Made by a program: the position numbers and the translations under genes
DNA from: CALODL01 sp942492115
GTDB taxonomy: Bacteria; Planctomycetota; Phycisphaerae; UBA1845; CAIVHJ01
Length of the DNA stretch: 64,000 nucleotides
Assembly (NCBI GenBank): GCA_942492115.1
Contig: CALODL010000027.1
Span: forward strand, 372,001 to 436,000
Direction of reading: 5' to 3'
Notes under the pieces: model-generated
The model's database searches: none
What the model was told of the DNA's origin: nothing
Seen by the model: only the letters and a program-made list of their open reading frames with translations
Shown: positions 16,720-25,295 of the stretch, piece by piece
Numbering within the stretch: the stretch's first letter is position 1
Layout of the letters: each line of letters starts with the position of its first letter

Positions 16720-17669
16720 GAAAGTGGCTCCGACGTGAGCTCGATCACTCCTTTCATCATAGCACATGATCGGGTGGTGGAAGCATTTTCGGTGATCAAA
16801 AAAACACTTTAAAAAAAGGGGCAAAATGCGAGAAGTACTGAAACATTCACAGGCGTGGTGACGCACTGGAGACGGGCCTGGATCGAGTGCGCGGGCGCGC
16901 GTGATCGAAGAGGCGCGATCATCTCCCATGTCGAATGACCCGACCCGCACGCCTGCTGGTCATCGCGCCGCGGTGTCGCCCGCATCGGGGGACGCGCGCG
17001 GCATCACGGTTTTCTGACCCCGGTGTCGGCCTGGGCGGAGCGCGCATGCGACCGTCCCGGGCCGGCGCACTGGGGTGAATTAGAGTTGCTTAATTGGTCA
17101 CAATGTCATGCGGGCCATGAAGTTTGTGGTGTACGCATCGAGGCCTGCACTTTTTGAGACCAAAAGTGAAACAATCCTCGTGACTCCACCGCATGTTCAA
17201 AGACGGGCGTGACCGCTACAGGACGCCCCGAACACACAAGAGTGACTCAGGGAAGAAGCATTGAGATCGGCCACGAACCGGCGGTAGGACACTTGGAACC
17301 ATTGGATGGGTACCACCAAAACGCGCATGTCTGCCTCGTCGTGTCGTGTTCAAACAGTCTGATGGCGCTGAAGCCGTTCGTGGCCGATTTCAATTTCTAG
17401 GTTGTATTCTGCGAGCGTATGACGCTCGATATGAAGTAGATGTTTGCCTTCTGATCGTGAAGAGTCCGTCATGTCTGGTTCGGCTGCGTTGGCCGAAGGT
17501 AAGGCAGCCAGGTATGACGGAAAAACGGGGTCAGGAGAAGAACGCGTGAGGTGGCGGCGAAGTGTTAAGTATCAGGTCGACGCGATGAACGATCTCTCCA
17601 ACGCGATTCACGAACAGTATTGACCTACGCGTTTGGTGGATAACGAGAGAGAACGTGCAGATTGTTGGC

Positions 17670-17811
17670 CTGACCGGGTTCATGGATGCTTGCAAGCCGT
17701 GAACTCGAAGCCGTCCTAAGTTCGCTGTCGGGGCGTCGGACCCTGACCTGCATGAGACGAATCGATAGCGAATGTAAGACGATTCGAGGTTCTGGCCGGA
17801 TTCATGGATGC
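17670..17811. repeat. Imperfect 20-base direct repeat
   Basis: The 20-mers at 17670-17689 and 17792-17811 agree at 18 of 20 positions and share the exact core ttcatggatgc. Their starts are 122 bases apart. The meaning is unknown. Confidence 0.6.
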
Positions 17812-18000
17812 CAGTGCCGCTCACGAGAGACCGAGAATCAGCACAGCCATCCGCGGATGGGGAGGTTGAGCTTTTGGTCTCGGAGGAGCGCCGGGCTGCA
17901 AGGCTGCGTGACGCCGGACGATGCCGTCGGCCATCACAGCTCTCCGTGCCTGCTGTCGTGCACTCGTTGTGCCGATGGTTTTTGAGCTGCGACGGCCTAT

Positions 18001-18148
18001 GGCGGAGTTTGACTTCGTCGCCACCTTTTTTTCGTGAGCGAACTCCCCTCGAGGTGGGGAGCTATCAGGCCGGGCGACACCCGGCGATCCCGGTGGGTTG
18101 TGGCTTCTCCCGCCAACGGATTGTCCGGTGTCCTCCGGTCTTTTTTTT
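18001..18148 (+). ncRNA. Candidate structured RNA with T-run ends
   Basis: On the plus strand there are, in order: a short ggcg/cgcc stem followed by seven Ts (18026-18032); ctcccc/ggggag (18043-18048 with 18056-18061); gccggg/cccggc with a 5-base loop (18069-18085); and ccgg/ccgg (18125-18138) followed by eight Ts (18141-18148). This could be a small RNA ending at an intrinsic terminator, or just tandem terminators. No known RNA family is recognised. Confidence 0.25.
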
Positions 18149-18441
18149 GGGTTCTTCAGCACAATCTGTGGCAGATAAATAGCTCTCTCGTCTTCTGACT
18201 CTGGAGCTGCCAGGGGTGCCCCTTGCGCCCCGCCCCCGGCGGCCCACGGCCCTGCGCTCCACCGCGACCGCGACCGACGCTGACGGAGTTCCAGGGGCGC
18301 ATCGGGGATCATCTTGAATTCTCGAACCTCGAATGCTGGTCAGTTACCATTTATCACGTACCTCGAAACCTGCCACAACCACAACTCGACCACAGATTCT
18401 GCTGAGGAGGTCTTGTTGCGCATTGGGAGATGGTGCCTGGT

Positions 18442-20604
18442 TCAGTCCAGAGCCTGCAACTCCGACGCAGCATCATCGAAGAGCGACCGCCAGGGTCCGT
18501 GATCGGGGACCGCTACGATGTCGGCATCCTTGAAGCGCAGGACGGCCTCGAGATCGGCGCGCGGATCTTCACCGAGCCCACGGGCGATCCGCGCACGTTC
18601 CAGATGGGTCGAAGCCGTCAGGAAGTTGACCCGATTCTGGCAACCATCGAGCAAGGATGCATGCCGCAGTGCGGCCAGTGCGCCGTCCGCATCCCCGATG
18701 GCGGGTCGACGTCGGGTGCGTTCGAGGAGCAATTCCGCGCGGGTGACTGCAGCTTCGTAGTTGTGCGTATCGCTCTTGCGTGCGTCCTCGGTCGCCTGCA
18801 GGCCGTGGTCGAAGAGGGCGAGCATGTCCGTATCCGACTTCGGGGCCTGAACCTCGGCAAGGAAGGATCTTGCGATCATGGCGTGTGCTTGCGCGTGACC
18901 GGGATATAGCGCGAGGACTTGCTCGAGTCGTGAGCGTGCGATATCGAACGCTCGGTCTGCAATATGAGTTTCTGCTAGAGCCAGCAGTGATTCGTGATCG
19001 CTGCGCCGAATTCCGATCGCTTCGGTGTAGCTATCGCAGGGATCCTGGCCGTTCAGGCGCAGTGCATCGCCACGCAGTCTCCAGACATCACCGATGTCGG
19101 GATCATCCGCCAGGATGTCGTCACAAATCGCCACACACGCTGCGTGATTTCGTTCGGCCAGGGCCGAGACAGCGCGGGTGTAGTCGATCTGCCATTTGGG
19201 CAGGTCATAACGCAGTCGCCGTGCCTCCTCAAATGCAATCACCGCCCGTTCGAGACCGGTGCGAACATCGGCGATGTGGAACTCCACGCCCGCAAGGGAG
19301 AAATGCTTGAATGCCCGCCGTTGATCGCGCAGATACTGTTTGAGGTACAGACGGCCCATCTCGAATTGCGCCCACGGCTGATTGTTGACGCGGTCGATGG
19401 AGCGCTCCAATTCCTCGATAGCCAGACCCAGGTGGCCCCTCCGCGCTAGTGCGAGCCCGCGGTAGAACCGCGCCCACGCGAAATGTGGATGGGTGTTCAG
19501 TACGTGTTCGAGCCGATCGATGATATCGTCCAAACGGGGGTACAGCCTGGGGACGTTGCGCGAAATGCGGTAGAGATGGGCGTCATATTCTGCGAGTTGA
19601 TGAACGATGGGTATTCCTACGCGTTCAAACAGGTCGGGTTCGGGCACGGGTGGTGGCGGGGTCGCTCCGACCAGGCGGCGGAACCACGCCTCTGATTCGG
19701 AAGGGATTTGCTGGCCGCCTCGATGCAAGTCGAGGTCAGTGAGCAGCTCGGCGATCGACTGGTAGCGCTGCTCACGGCCCTTACGCATGCACTTCAGAAT
19801 AATGGCCTCAACAGCGCGCGGTATCGTCGGGTTCAGCGAGCGTGGCAATGGCGGATCGTCATGAAGTACAGCGTGGAGAACATCGACCAGAGTTGCGCGT
19901 TCAAAGGGGTAGCGTTTGCATAGCAGGCAGTACATCGATGCGCCGAGAGCATAAATGTCCGCACGGGCATCTACCGCCTGGATGTCTCCGCGAGCTTGCT
20001 CAGGTGCCATCAGCGCCGGGGTGCCCACGATGATCCCCTCGTGGCTGAGCGTGGCCGACGGATCCGCGGCTTGGCGCGCGATTCCGAAATCTGCCAGGTA
20101 CGCACGGCCGTTCGTGTCGAGCAGGATATTCGCGGGTTTGACGTCACGATGTACGATGCCTGCAGCGTGGGCCCGCCCCAGGGCTTCGGCCACTCGGCGC
20201 ACACACGACAAGATCATCCGTTCGTCATGGTCAGCTGTTCCCAGGTGACCTCCGTCCAGGTATTGCATGGCGATATACGGATGGCCGTCATTCTCGGCAA
20301 ACTCGTAGACTTGAACGATCGCGGGATCGTTGAGCCGCGCCGCGAAGCGGGCCTCACGGCGAAAGCGTTCGATTTCGGCGATGCCCGCGCCAATCAGGAA
20401 TTTCAGCGCGACGGTGCGATCGAGATCACGATCCCGGGCCTGATAGACGACCCCGAAGCCACCGCGTCCGAGACAGGTCCCCAGTTCATACTTGTCCGGC
20501 ACCGACAACTCGACCGGCTCGGAGAGTGTTTCGGCATCCACCAGCCCCTGGGTGATGGCCGCCTCGGCGAGACGACGGTGGTCTGACGGCGTCGGCGTGG
20601 TCAT
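18442..20604 (-). CDS. Soluble Ser/Thr protein kinase with C-terminal TPR-like region
   Basis: A 720-aa Hanks-type kinase without a membrane segment. The kinase domain covers about residues 38-310: glycine loop GRGGFGVVY (46-54), Lys68 (VALKFL), HRDVKPANILL from 152, DFG at 172-174, and the activation end GTPALMAPEQA. Residues about 345-710 are helical repeats resembling TPRs (ARFYRGLALARRG, AIEELERSID). Unlike the other kinases with TPRs here it has no HxxxCxxC motif and no transmembrane helix, so it should be cytoplasmic. It is divergent from the sigma factor gene at 20683, with 78 bases between the two starts, which suggests a shared control region. The start at 20604 has no clear ribosome site. 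Confidence 0.92.
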   Translation of the reverse strand: MTTPTPSDHRRLAEAAITQGLVDAETLSEPVELSVPDKYELGTCLGRGGFGVVYQARDRDLDRTVALKFLIGAGIAEIERFRREARFAARLNDPAIVQVYEFAENDGHPYIAMQYLDGGHLGTADHDERMILSCVRRVAEALGRAHAAGIVHRDVKPANILLDTNGRAYLADFGIARQAADPSATLSHEGIIVGTPALMAPEQARGDIQAVDARADIYALGASMYCLLCKRYPFERATLVDVLHAVLHDDPPLPRSLNPTIPRAVEAIILKCMRKGREQRYQSIAELLTDLDLHRGGQQIPSESEAWFRRLVGATPPPPVPEPDLFERVGIPIVHQLAEYDAHLYRISRNVPRLYPRLDDIIDRLEHVLNTHPHFAWARFYRGLALARRGHLGLAIEELERSIDRVNNQPWAQFEMGRLYLKQYLRDQRRAFKHFSLAGVEFHIADVRTGLERAVIAFEEARRLRYDLPKWQIDYTRAVSALAERNHAACVAICDDILADDPDIGDVWRLRGDALRLNGQDPCDSYTEAIGIRRSDHESLLALAETHIADRAFDIARSRLEQVLALYPGHAQAHAMIARSFLAEVQAPKSDTDMLALFDHGLQATEDARKSDTHNYEAAVTRAELLLERTRRRPAIGDADGALAALRHASLLDGCQNRVNFLTASTHLERARIARGLGEDPRADLEAVLRFKDADIVAVPDHGPWRSLFDDAASELQALD

Positions 20605-20682
20605 GAACCAAGGCTAACCGCAGCAGACGGTACTCGACAACTACCGTTTGCCCTCGATCGCCGCGTGGTCGACAATGGTCCC

Positions 20683-21300
20683 ATGTTTCCCACAACCATG
20701 TGGTCTACGATTCGCCGTGCGGGATGCCGGGACGATGCCGCGTTGCAGCGGTTTGCAGATCGCTACCGCCCGGTGGTCGGTGAGTTCGCCCGGCGCAAGG
20801 GTCTCGTAGCCGGAGATGCAGAAGACGTTGCTCAAGAGGTCTTTCTGCGTCTGCTCAAAGGAGAAGTGCTGGCCGGTGCAGACCCTGAAAAGGGTCGGTT
20901 CCGCAGTTTGCTCCTGACCATCACGACACGGGTGATGATCGATCGCCATAGACGACGTCGCGAGTTGACGTTGGACGAACTGCCACAAGTCTCCGCGCCG
21001 CCGGGGGACGATGAGGAATTCGATCGCCTGTGGGCCCTGCAGCTCGTCGAGGCTGCCCTGGCCCAACTCGAGCAGGAAGGCTCCCCGTACTACACCGTTC
21101 TGCGGGAGCACCTCGCTGGAGCGAAGCAGGATCGCCAGCGTCTGTGGCTGGCCCGTCGCAAACTCGTTGCGCGCATTCGTCACGAGATCGCCGCGACCTG
21201 CGGCTCGCATGGCGATTTCGAACGCGAGTTGGCTCATCTGTCCCGTTTCCTGACATCCAGCCAGAGCGTGCGGGGGCCTTCAGACACAGCCCGGGGCTGA
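20683..21300 (+). CDS. ECF-type sigma factor, divergent region 4
   Basis: A 205-aa sigma factor. The ATG at 20683 gives MFPTTMWSTIRRAG, a start common to one planctomycete ECF group; the GTG at 20665 would add six residues. Region 2 is good: ALQRFADRYRPVV, AGDAEDVAQEVFLRLL, GRFRSLLLTITTRVMIDRHR. The part where region 4 should be (about residues 115-175) reads EQEGSPYYTVLREHLAG...LWLARRKLVARI, where a helix-turn-helix is hard to see, so promoter -35 recognition may be unusual. There is no anti-sigma gene next to it; the divergent kinase gene is the natural partner. A propeller gene follows 92 bases downstream on the same strand. Confidence 0.88.
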   Translation: MFPTTMWSTIRRAGCRDDAALQRFADRYRPVVGEFARRKGLVAGDAEDVAQEVFLRLLKGEVLAGADPEKGRFRSLLLTITTRVMIDRHRRRRELTLDELPQVSAPPGDDEEFDRLWALQLVEAALAQLEQEGSPYYTVLREHLAGAKQDRQRLWLARRKLVARIRHEIAATCGSHGDFERELAHLSRFLTSSQSVRGPSDTARG

Positions 21301-21392
21301 TGGCCTTTTTCGTGAGACGCTCCGAGTCTCCGTGCGATGGACGTTGTGTGCTGGTACGATTCGCTGCCACAACCGCTTGCCGGGAGAATACG

Positions 21393-22448
21393 ATGGGTGT
21401 GACCATAGTCGTCGGAACGTCCAAGGGTGCTTTCTTGTTACGCGCTGAGCAGTCACGTGCTGAGTGGGCCATCGAGGGGCCGCTGTTCAAGGGCTGGACG
21501 GTCACCGCCGCAGAACGCCTGGCCAGCGGAGCCTACTTGTTGGGGACATCGAGCTTCGTCTACGGTGCCGCAATCCAGAAGAGCACCGACTGGGTCAACT
21601 GGAAACAGGTTGCACAGGGGCCGGCGTACGATGCTGACAGCGGACGAAAACTCACCGAAATCTGGCGGCTGACCGCGCACGGCGATGTGTGCTACGCAGG
21701 TGTGGCCGAGGCCGGTCTGTTCAAGAGCAGCGACGACGGCGAGACCTGGACGGCGATTCCCGGCCTGAACGACCACTCTACGCGTGACGGTTGGCAGCCC
21801 GGCGCCGGCGGGTTGTGCGCACATGCGATCGTGGTCGACCCGCGGAACGATCAGCGTGTGTGGTGTGGCATCTCCGCTGTGGGTGTATTCCGCAGTGATG
21901 ACGGCGGAAACCATTGGATTCCGCAGAACGCTGGAGTTCCTGTCATACTCGAGGACAACAATTGTTCTGAGATCGGGTACTGCGTGCATGCTCTGGCTCA
22001 GGATGTTGACGACCCGGATGTGCTCTATCGCCAGGATCATCGCGGGATGTTTCGATCACGCGACGCCGGTGAGGCGTGGGAGCGCATCGAGAACGGTCTG
22101 CCTTCCGGATTCGGCTTTCCGTTGGTCATGGATCCCCACACCAAGCATCTGTTTGCCGCACCGCTGGAGAGCGATGAGTACCGTCTGCCGCGCGACGGTC
22201 GATTGGCGATCTATCGGTCGACTGATGGCGGGGACTCGTGGCACGACTCATCCAATGGCCTGCCTCAGGACAACGCATACAGTGCTGTTTTGCGCGGAGC
22301 AATGGACGTCGACCGGTTGTCACCTGGCGGCGTGTATATCGGGACCACGTCAGGGACGGTGCACGTATCGAGAAACGGTGGAGACAGCTGGCAGACACTG
22401 CCCTGCTCGCTGCCCCGTATCCAATGCGTCAAAGCCTTTGTCGACTGA
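21393..22448 (+). CDS. BNR/sortilin-type beta-propeller protein
   Basis: A 351-aa protein. The ATG at 21393 has GGGAG about 7 bases upstream. It contains at least four BNR (Asp-box) signatures of the S-x-D-x-G-x-T/S-W kind: SSDDGETW, SDDGGNHW, STDGGDSW and SRNGGDSW, plus the variant SRDAGEAW, giving a six- or seven-bladed propeller. It starts VVGTSKGAFLL and lacks a signal peptide, so it should be cytoplasmic. Such proteins are often called exo-sialidase-like, but the sialidase arginine triad is not evident. The next gene, 11 bases on, encodes a MoaD-like carrier ending in Gly-Gly; the two are surely one operon. The role of the pair is unknown. Confidence 0.85.
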   Translation: MGVTIVVGTSKGAFLLRAEQSRAEWAIEGPLFKGWTVTAAERLASGAYLLGTSSFVYGAAIQKSTDWVNWKQVAQGPAYDADSGRKLTEIWRLTAHGDVCYAGVAEAGLFKSSDDGETWTAIPGLNDHSTRDGWQPGAGGLCAHAIVVDPRNDQRVWCGISAVGVFRSDDGGNHWIPQNAGVPVILEDNNCSEIGYCVHALAQDVDDPDVLYRQDHRGMFRSRDAGEAWERIENGLPSGFGFPLVMDPHTKHLFAAPLESDEYRLPRDGRLAIYRSTDGGDSWHDSSNGLPQDNAYSAVLRGAMDVDRLSPGGVYIGTTSGTVHVSRNGGDSWQTLPCSLPRIQCVKAFVD

Positions 22449-22459
22449 GTGAGGCGATC

Positions 22460-22738
22460 ATGCCTGGCGTGACCATCCAACTTCCCAGTCTGATGGAGGC
22501 CGTGATCGACGGTGAACCCACCTTTGGCCTCGAGGCTGAGACCATTGCGTCTGCATTCACAGCCTTGATCGATCAGCATCCGCGCATTGCGTTGCACCTG
22601 TTCGACGAGAGCGGCTGTCTGCGACGGCACGTGTTGTGCTTTCACAATGGTGTGAACACGCGTTGGCTGAAGGACCTGGGTACGCCCTTGGCGGCGGGCG
22701 ACACCCTGATGTTCATGCAGGCCGTGACGGGTGGATGA
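22460..22738 (+). CDS. MoaD/ThiS-like ubiquitin-fold carrier protein
   Basis: A 92-aa protein ending in TGG. Length, the pattern of strands and the C-terminal Gly-Gly fit the MoaD/ThiS family of ubiquitin-fold sulfur carriers, whose terminal glycine is activated by an E1-like enzyme and carries sulfur or is linked to lysines. Other features are the family-like LFDESGCLRRHVLCFHNG stretch and GDTLMFMQAVTGG at the end. The start at 22460 has GAGGCG upstream. No E1-like, molybdopterin or thiamine gene lies in the window, and the only partner is the propeller just before it, so a role in cofactor synthesis is not supported by context. The family call is from pattern and length. Confidence 0.78.
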   Translation: MPGVTIQLPSLMEAVIDGEPTFGLEAETIASAFTALIDQHPRIALHLFDESGCLRRHVLCFHNGVNTRWLKDLGTPLAAGDTLMFMQAVTGG

Positions 22739-22799
22739 CGATCGTCCGCAATACCGTCGCGTCCATCCATTTTCCATGATATGCTGACTCCCGGTTGGC

Positions 22800-25295
22800 A
22801 TGTCCAAGAACCGCCCATCACCACACATGTCCCGGGTCCGACTCCTGTATGCCTGCGCCGTACTTGCTGGAGCGGCCGTCCCTGCACTTGGGATCGAGCG
22901 TCTCGTTCGTGTGGGGCTGCACGATGCTGCACCGCTGGCCTATCGTGATCGGTCTGGAGCCCCGGCCGGTTTTGGCGTCGAGATCATCGACTACATCGCC
23001 AGGCAGGAAGGGTGGACGTTGCAGTACGTCGAAGACACATGGGATGGATGCGTCGGGCGTTTGCGCACGGGGCAGATCGATCTGCTGTTCCCCATGAGCT
23101 GGACCGTTGAGCGTTCCGCACTGTTCGACTTCTCCGAGCAGTCCCTGATACAGAGCTGGGGGCGGGTGTTCGCCCGTCGGGACTCGGGCATCGAAGGGAT
23201 TCTCGACCTCGAAGGCCAGACGATTGCTGTGGTGCGCGGCGATATTTTCAACGCTGATATTCGTGATCTCACGGAGCGGTTCGGCGTATCGTGCACCTTC
23301 ATCGAGAAACCGACGAAGACTGAAGTCCTCAAGTGTATCGTGCGCGGAGAAGCGGACGCGGGGGCCATCGAGGGCAAATCGGGGTCCGGTCCCGCTGCGG
23401 AATTCGATATCGTTCCAACATCGATCGTGTTCTCGCCGCGCAAGCCCCTCGTTGCCGCGACCAAGGCGCGCGGACTCGATCTTCTGCGGGCGATCGATCG
23501 GCATCTCGAGGCGCTCAAGGCCGATCGAGAATCAGTCTACTACCGAGCCTACGACAACTGGTTCGACATCGTTTCAGGGCCCGCGCCGGCGCTGTCGCAA
23601 GGTTTGAAGTGGACCCTGCTGATCGCAGCGTCGCTGCTGGCTCTGACTCTGGTTTTCGCCCTGATGTTGCGCGTCCAGGTGCAGGCCAAGACGCGTGCCC
23701 TGCTCGAAGAAGTCGCTGTTCGGCGACGGATCAGCGATGAGCTTGTTCGCAGTGAAGAACGGCTCGAATACGCCCTCCAGGTTACGAGTGACGGGCTGTG
23801 GGATGTCAACCTGCAGAACGGCGACATGTTCGTCAGCCGTAGATGGCGCGAAACACTGGGTTATGGGCCTGACGAAATCGACCCGACCGTGGCCGCATGG
23901 GAAAGCCTGGTGCATCCGGAAGACATGCCTCGAGTTCGGAAAGCACTGGCGGCGCACGTATCCGGGGATTCGCCGATCTACGAGTGTGAGAATCGTCTGC
24001 GGACCAAGTCGGGGACCTACCGTTGGAACCTCGATCGTGGCAAGATAGTTGAGTGGGACGACCAGGGACAGCCGTTGCGCATGGTCGGCGTCGACGCGGA
24101 TATCACGCGTCGAAAATCAGCCGAGCAAGAGCGTGGACGTCTCGAGGAGCAGCTGCGGCAGGCGCAGAAGATGGAGGCGGTGGGCCAGCTGGCCGGTGGC
24201 ATTGCTCACGATTTCAGTAATCTGCTCATGGTCATCTCGGCTCACACGACGCTGGTGCGCAGCCGGCTCGCGAAGACCCCGGAACTGCAGGAGTCTCTGC
24301 AGACGATCGAAGACGCAGTCAAGCACGCCACCGGTGTGACGCATTCGCTGCTGACGTTCAGCCGTCGCATGCCGGTGAGCAAGAGCCCTGTCGATTTGTG
24401 CGCCGCCGTGCGCGGTACCGAGCGGATGCTTGCAAGAACATTACCCGCCTCGATCGATTTGCGGGTTGAGACGCAGTGCGACCCCCATCCGTGGGTCGAG
24501 GCGGATGAGACGCAACTACAGCAGGTACTGCTCAACCTGGCAATCAACGGTCGCGACGCAATGCCCGCGGGGGGGCGACTGACCATTCGAGTGGACACGC
24601 AGTCTGCCGATGGGGAGCTGCCGTATTTCGTTCCGCCTCTGTCTGACGAGATGGTTCGGGTGACGGTCAGCGATACGGGCCAGGGGATGTCGGCCGAGGT
24701 CCGTTCGCGCATCTTCGAACCGTTCTTTACGACCAAGGCTCGCGAACAGCGGACCGGCCTCGGCCTGGCTATCATACACGGCATCGTCAAAGATCATGCG
24801 GGGCATATCATGGTCCGTTCCGAAGAGGGCCGTGGAGCCCTGTTCGCGATCGATTTGCCGGTGACCGCCAGGCGGCCCGAGGCCCCGCATGTCGATGGCG
24901 GCGCGGTCACTGCCAGTGGCCGCGGCGAATTCGTGGTGTTGGCCGAAGCCAACCAACAGATTCGCGAAGTCCTTGCTGCTTATCTCGTCGATCTCGGTTA
25001 CGCGGTCCACCAGGTGGGCGACGGCGCAGAGCTGTTGTCAGTGATGCGCTCGGGAGACCGTGGCGTCGACCTGGTTGTCATGGATATCGAAATGCCCAGG
25101 ATCAACGGCATGGACTGCCTGGAGACGCTGCGCTCGGAAGGTCACAACATGCCGGCGGTCCTGATGACAGGCAGCGTTGCCGAAGTTGAGAGCTGTGGGC
25201 CGGATGTTGCGGTGTTGATCAAGCCTTTCCACCTGGACCAACTCGGTCAGCTGACCCGCCGGTTCATCCGGCATGAAGCGGAGGGCAATACATGA
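22800..25295 (+). CDS. Hybrid sensor histidine kinase with periplasmic solute-binding sensor, PAS and receiver domains
   Basis: An 831-aa membrane kinase. Order: signal peptide (an ATG at 22827, MSRVRLLYACAVL, is an alternative start); an extracytoplasmic binding domain of the amino-acid-binding SBP_3 type (about 35-255; RVGLHDAAPLAYRD, LRTGQIDLLFPMSWT); a membrane helix (about 265-288); a PAS domain (about 320-435; SDGLWDVNLQNG, SLVHPEDMPR); the phospho-acceptor GGIAHDFSNLL; ATPase motifs LNLAINGRDAM, VSDTGQGM and GLGLAIIHGIV; and a C-terminal receiver with the phospho-site in VVMDIEMP, LMTGS and LIKPF. The receiver has AEAN where a DD pair normally binds magnesium. It overlaps the response regulator gene by 4 bases (ATGA), so the two form one system sensing a small molecule outside. 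Confidence 0.95.
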   Translation: MSKNRPSPHMSRVRLLYACAVLAGAAVPALGIERLVRVGLHDAAPLAYRDRSGAPAGFGVEIIDYIARQEGWTLQYVEDTWDGCVGRLRTGQIDLLFPMSWTVERSALFDFSEQSLIQSWGRVFARRDSGIEGILDLEGQTIAVVRGDIFNADIRDLTERFGVSCTFIEKPTKTEVLKCIVRGEADAGAIEGKSGSGPAAEFDIVPTSIVFSPRKPLVAATKARGLDLLRAIDRHLEALKADRESVYYRAYDNWFDIVSGPAPALSQGLKWTLLIAASLLALTLVFALMLRVQVQAKTRALLEEVAVRRRISDELVRSEERLEYALQVTSDGLWDVNLQNGDMFVSRRWRETLGYGPDEIDPTVAAWESLVHPEDMPRVRKALAAHVSGDSPIYECENRLRTKSGTYRWNLDRGKIVEWDDQGQPLRMVGVDADITRRKSAEQERGRLEEQLRQAQKMEAVGQLAGGIAHDFSNLLMVISAHTTLVRSRLAKTPELQESLQTIEDAVKHATGVTHSLLTFSRRMPVSKSPVDLCAAVRGTERMLARTLPASIDLRVETQCDPHPWVEADETQLQQVLLNLAINGRDAMPAGGRLTIRVDTQSADGELPYFVPPLSDEMVRVTVSDTGQGMSAEVRSRIFEPFFTTKAREQRTGLGLAIIHGIVKDHAGHIMVRSEEGRGALFAIDLPVTARRPEAPHVDGGAVTASGRGEFVVLAEANQQIREVLAAYLVDLGYAVHQVGDGAELLSVMRSGDRGVDLVVMDIEMPRINGMDCLETLRSEGHNMPAVLMTGSVAEVESCGPDVAVLIKPFHLDQLGQLTRRFIRHEAEGNT

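Larger units (their letters stand above)
16720..18441. other. 1.7-kb region without a convincing gene
   Basis: Neither strand has a reading frame with protein-like composition and a ribosome site. The stretch holds the promoter region of the sigma factor gene (16720-17000, with an A/T-rich part at 16790-16830), an imperfect 20-base direct repeat (17670 and 17792) and a GC-rich hairpin-rich segment with two T runs (18001-18148). Read on the minus strand, 18060-18260 gives phrases such as PPRGEFAHEK in one frame and EKPQPTGIAG in another, which recall dispersed repeats annotated as hypothetical proteins in Rhodopirellula. That comparison is from memory and unproven. Confidence 0.6.

Noticed and set aside
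17821..18312. 163-residue minus-strand reading frame in the gene-free region
   Set aside because: Arg/Pro/Ser-rich, no ribosome site, and the similar phrases appear in two frames, as expected for a translated repeat rather than a gene.
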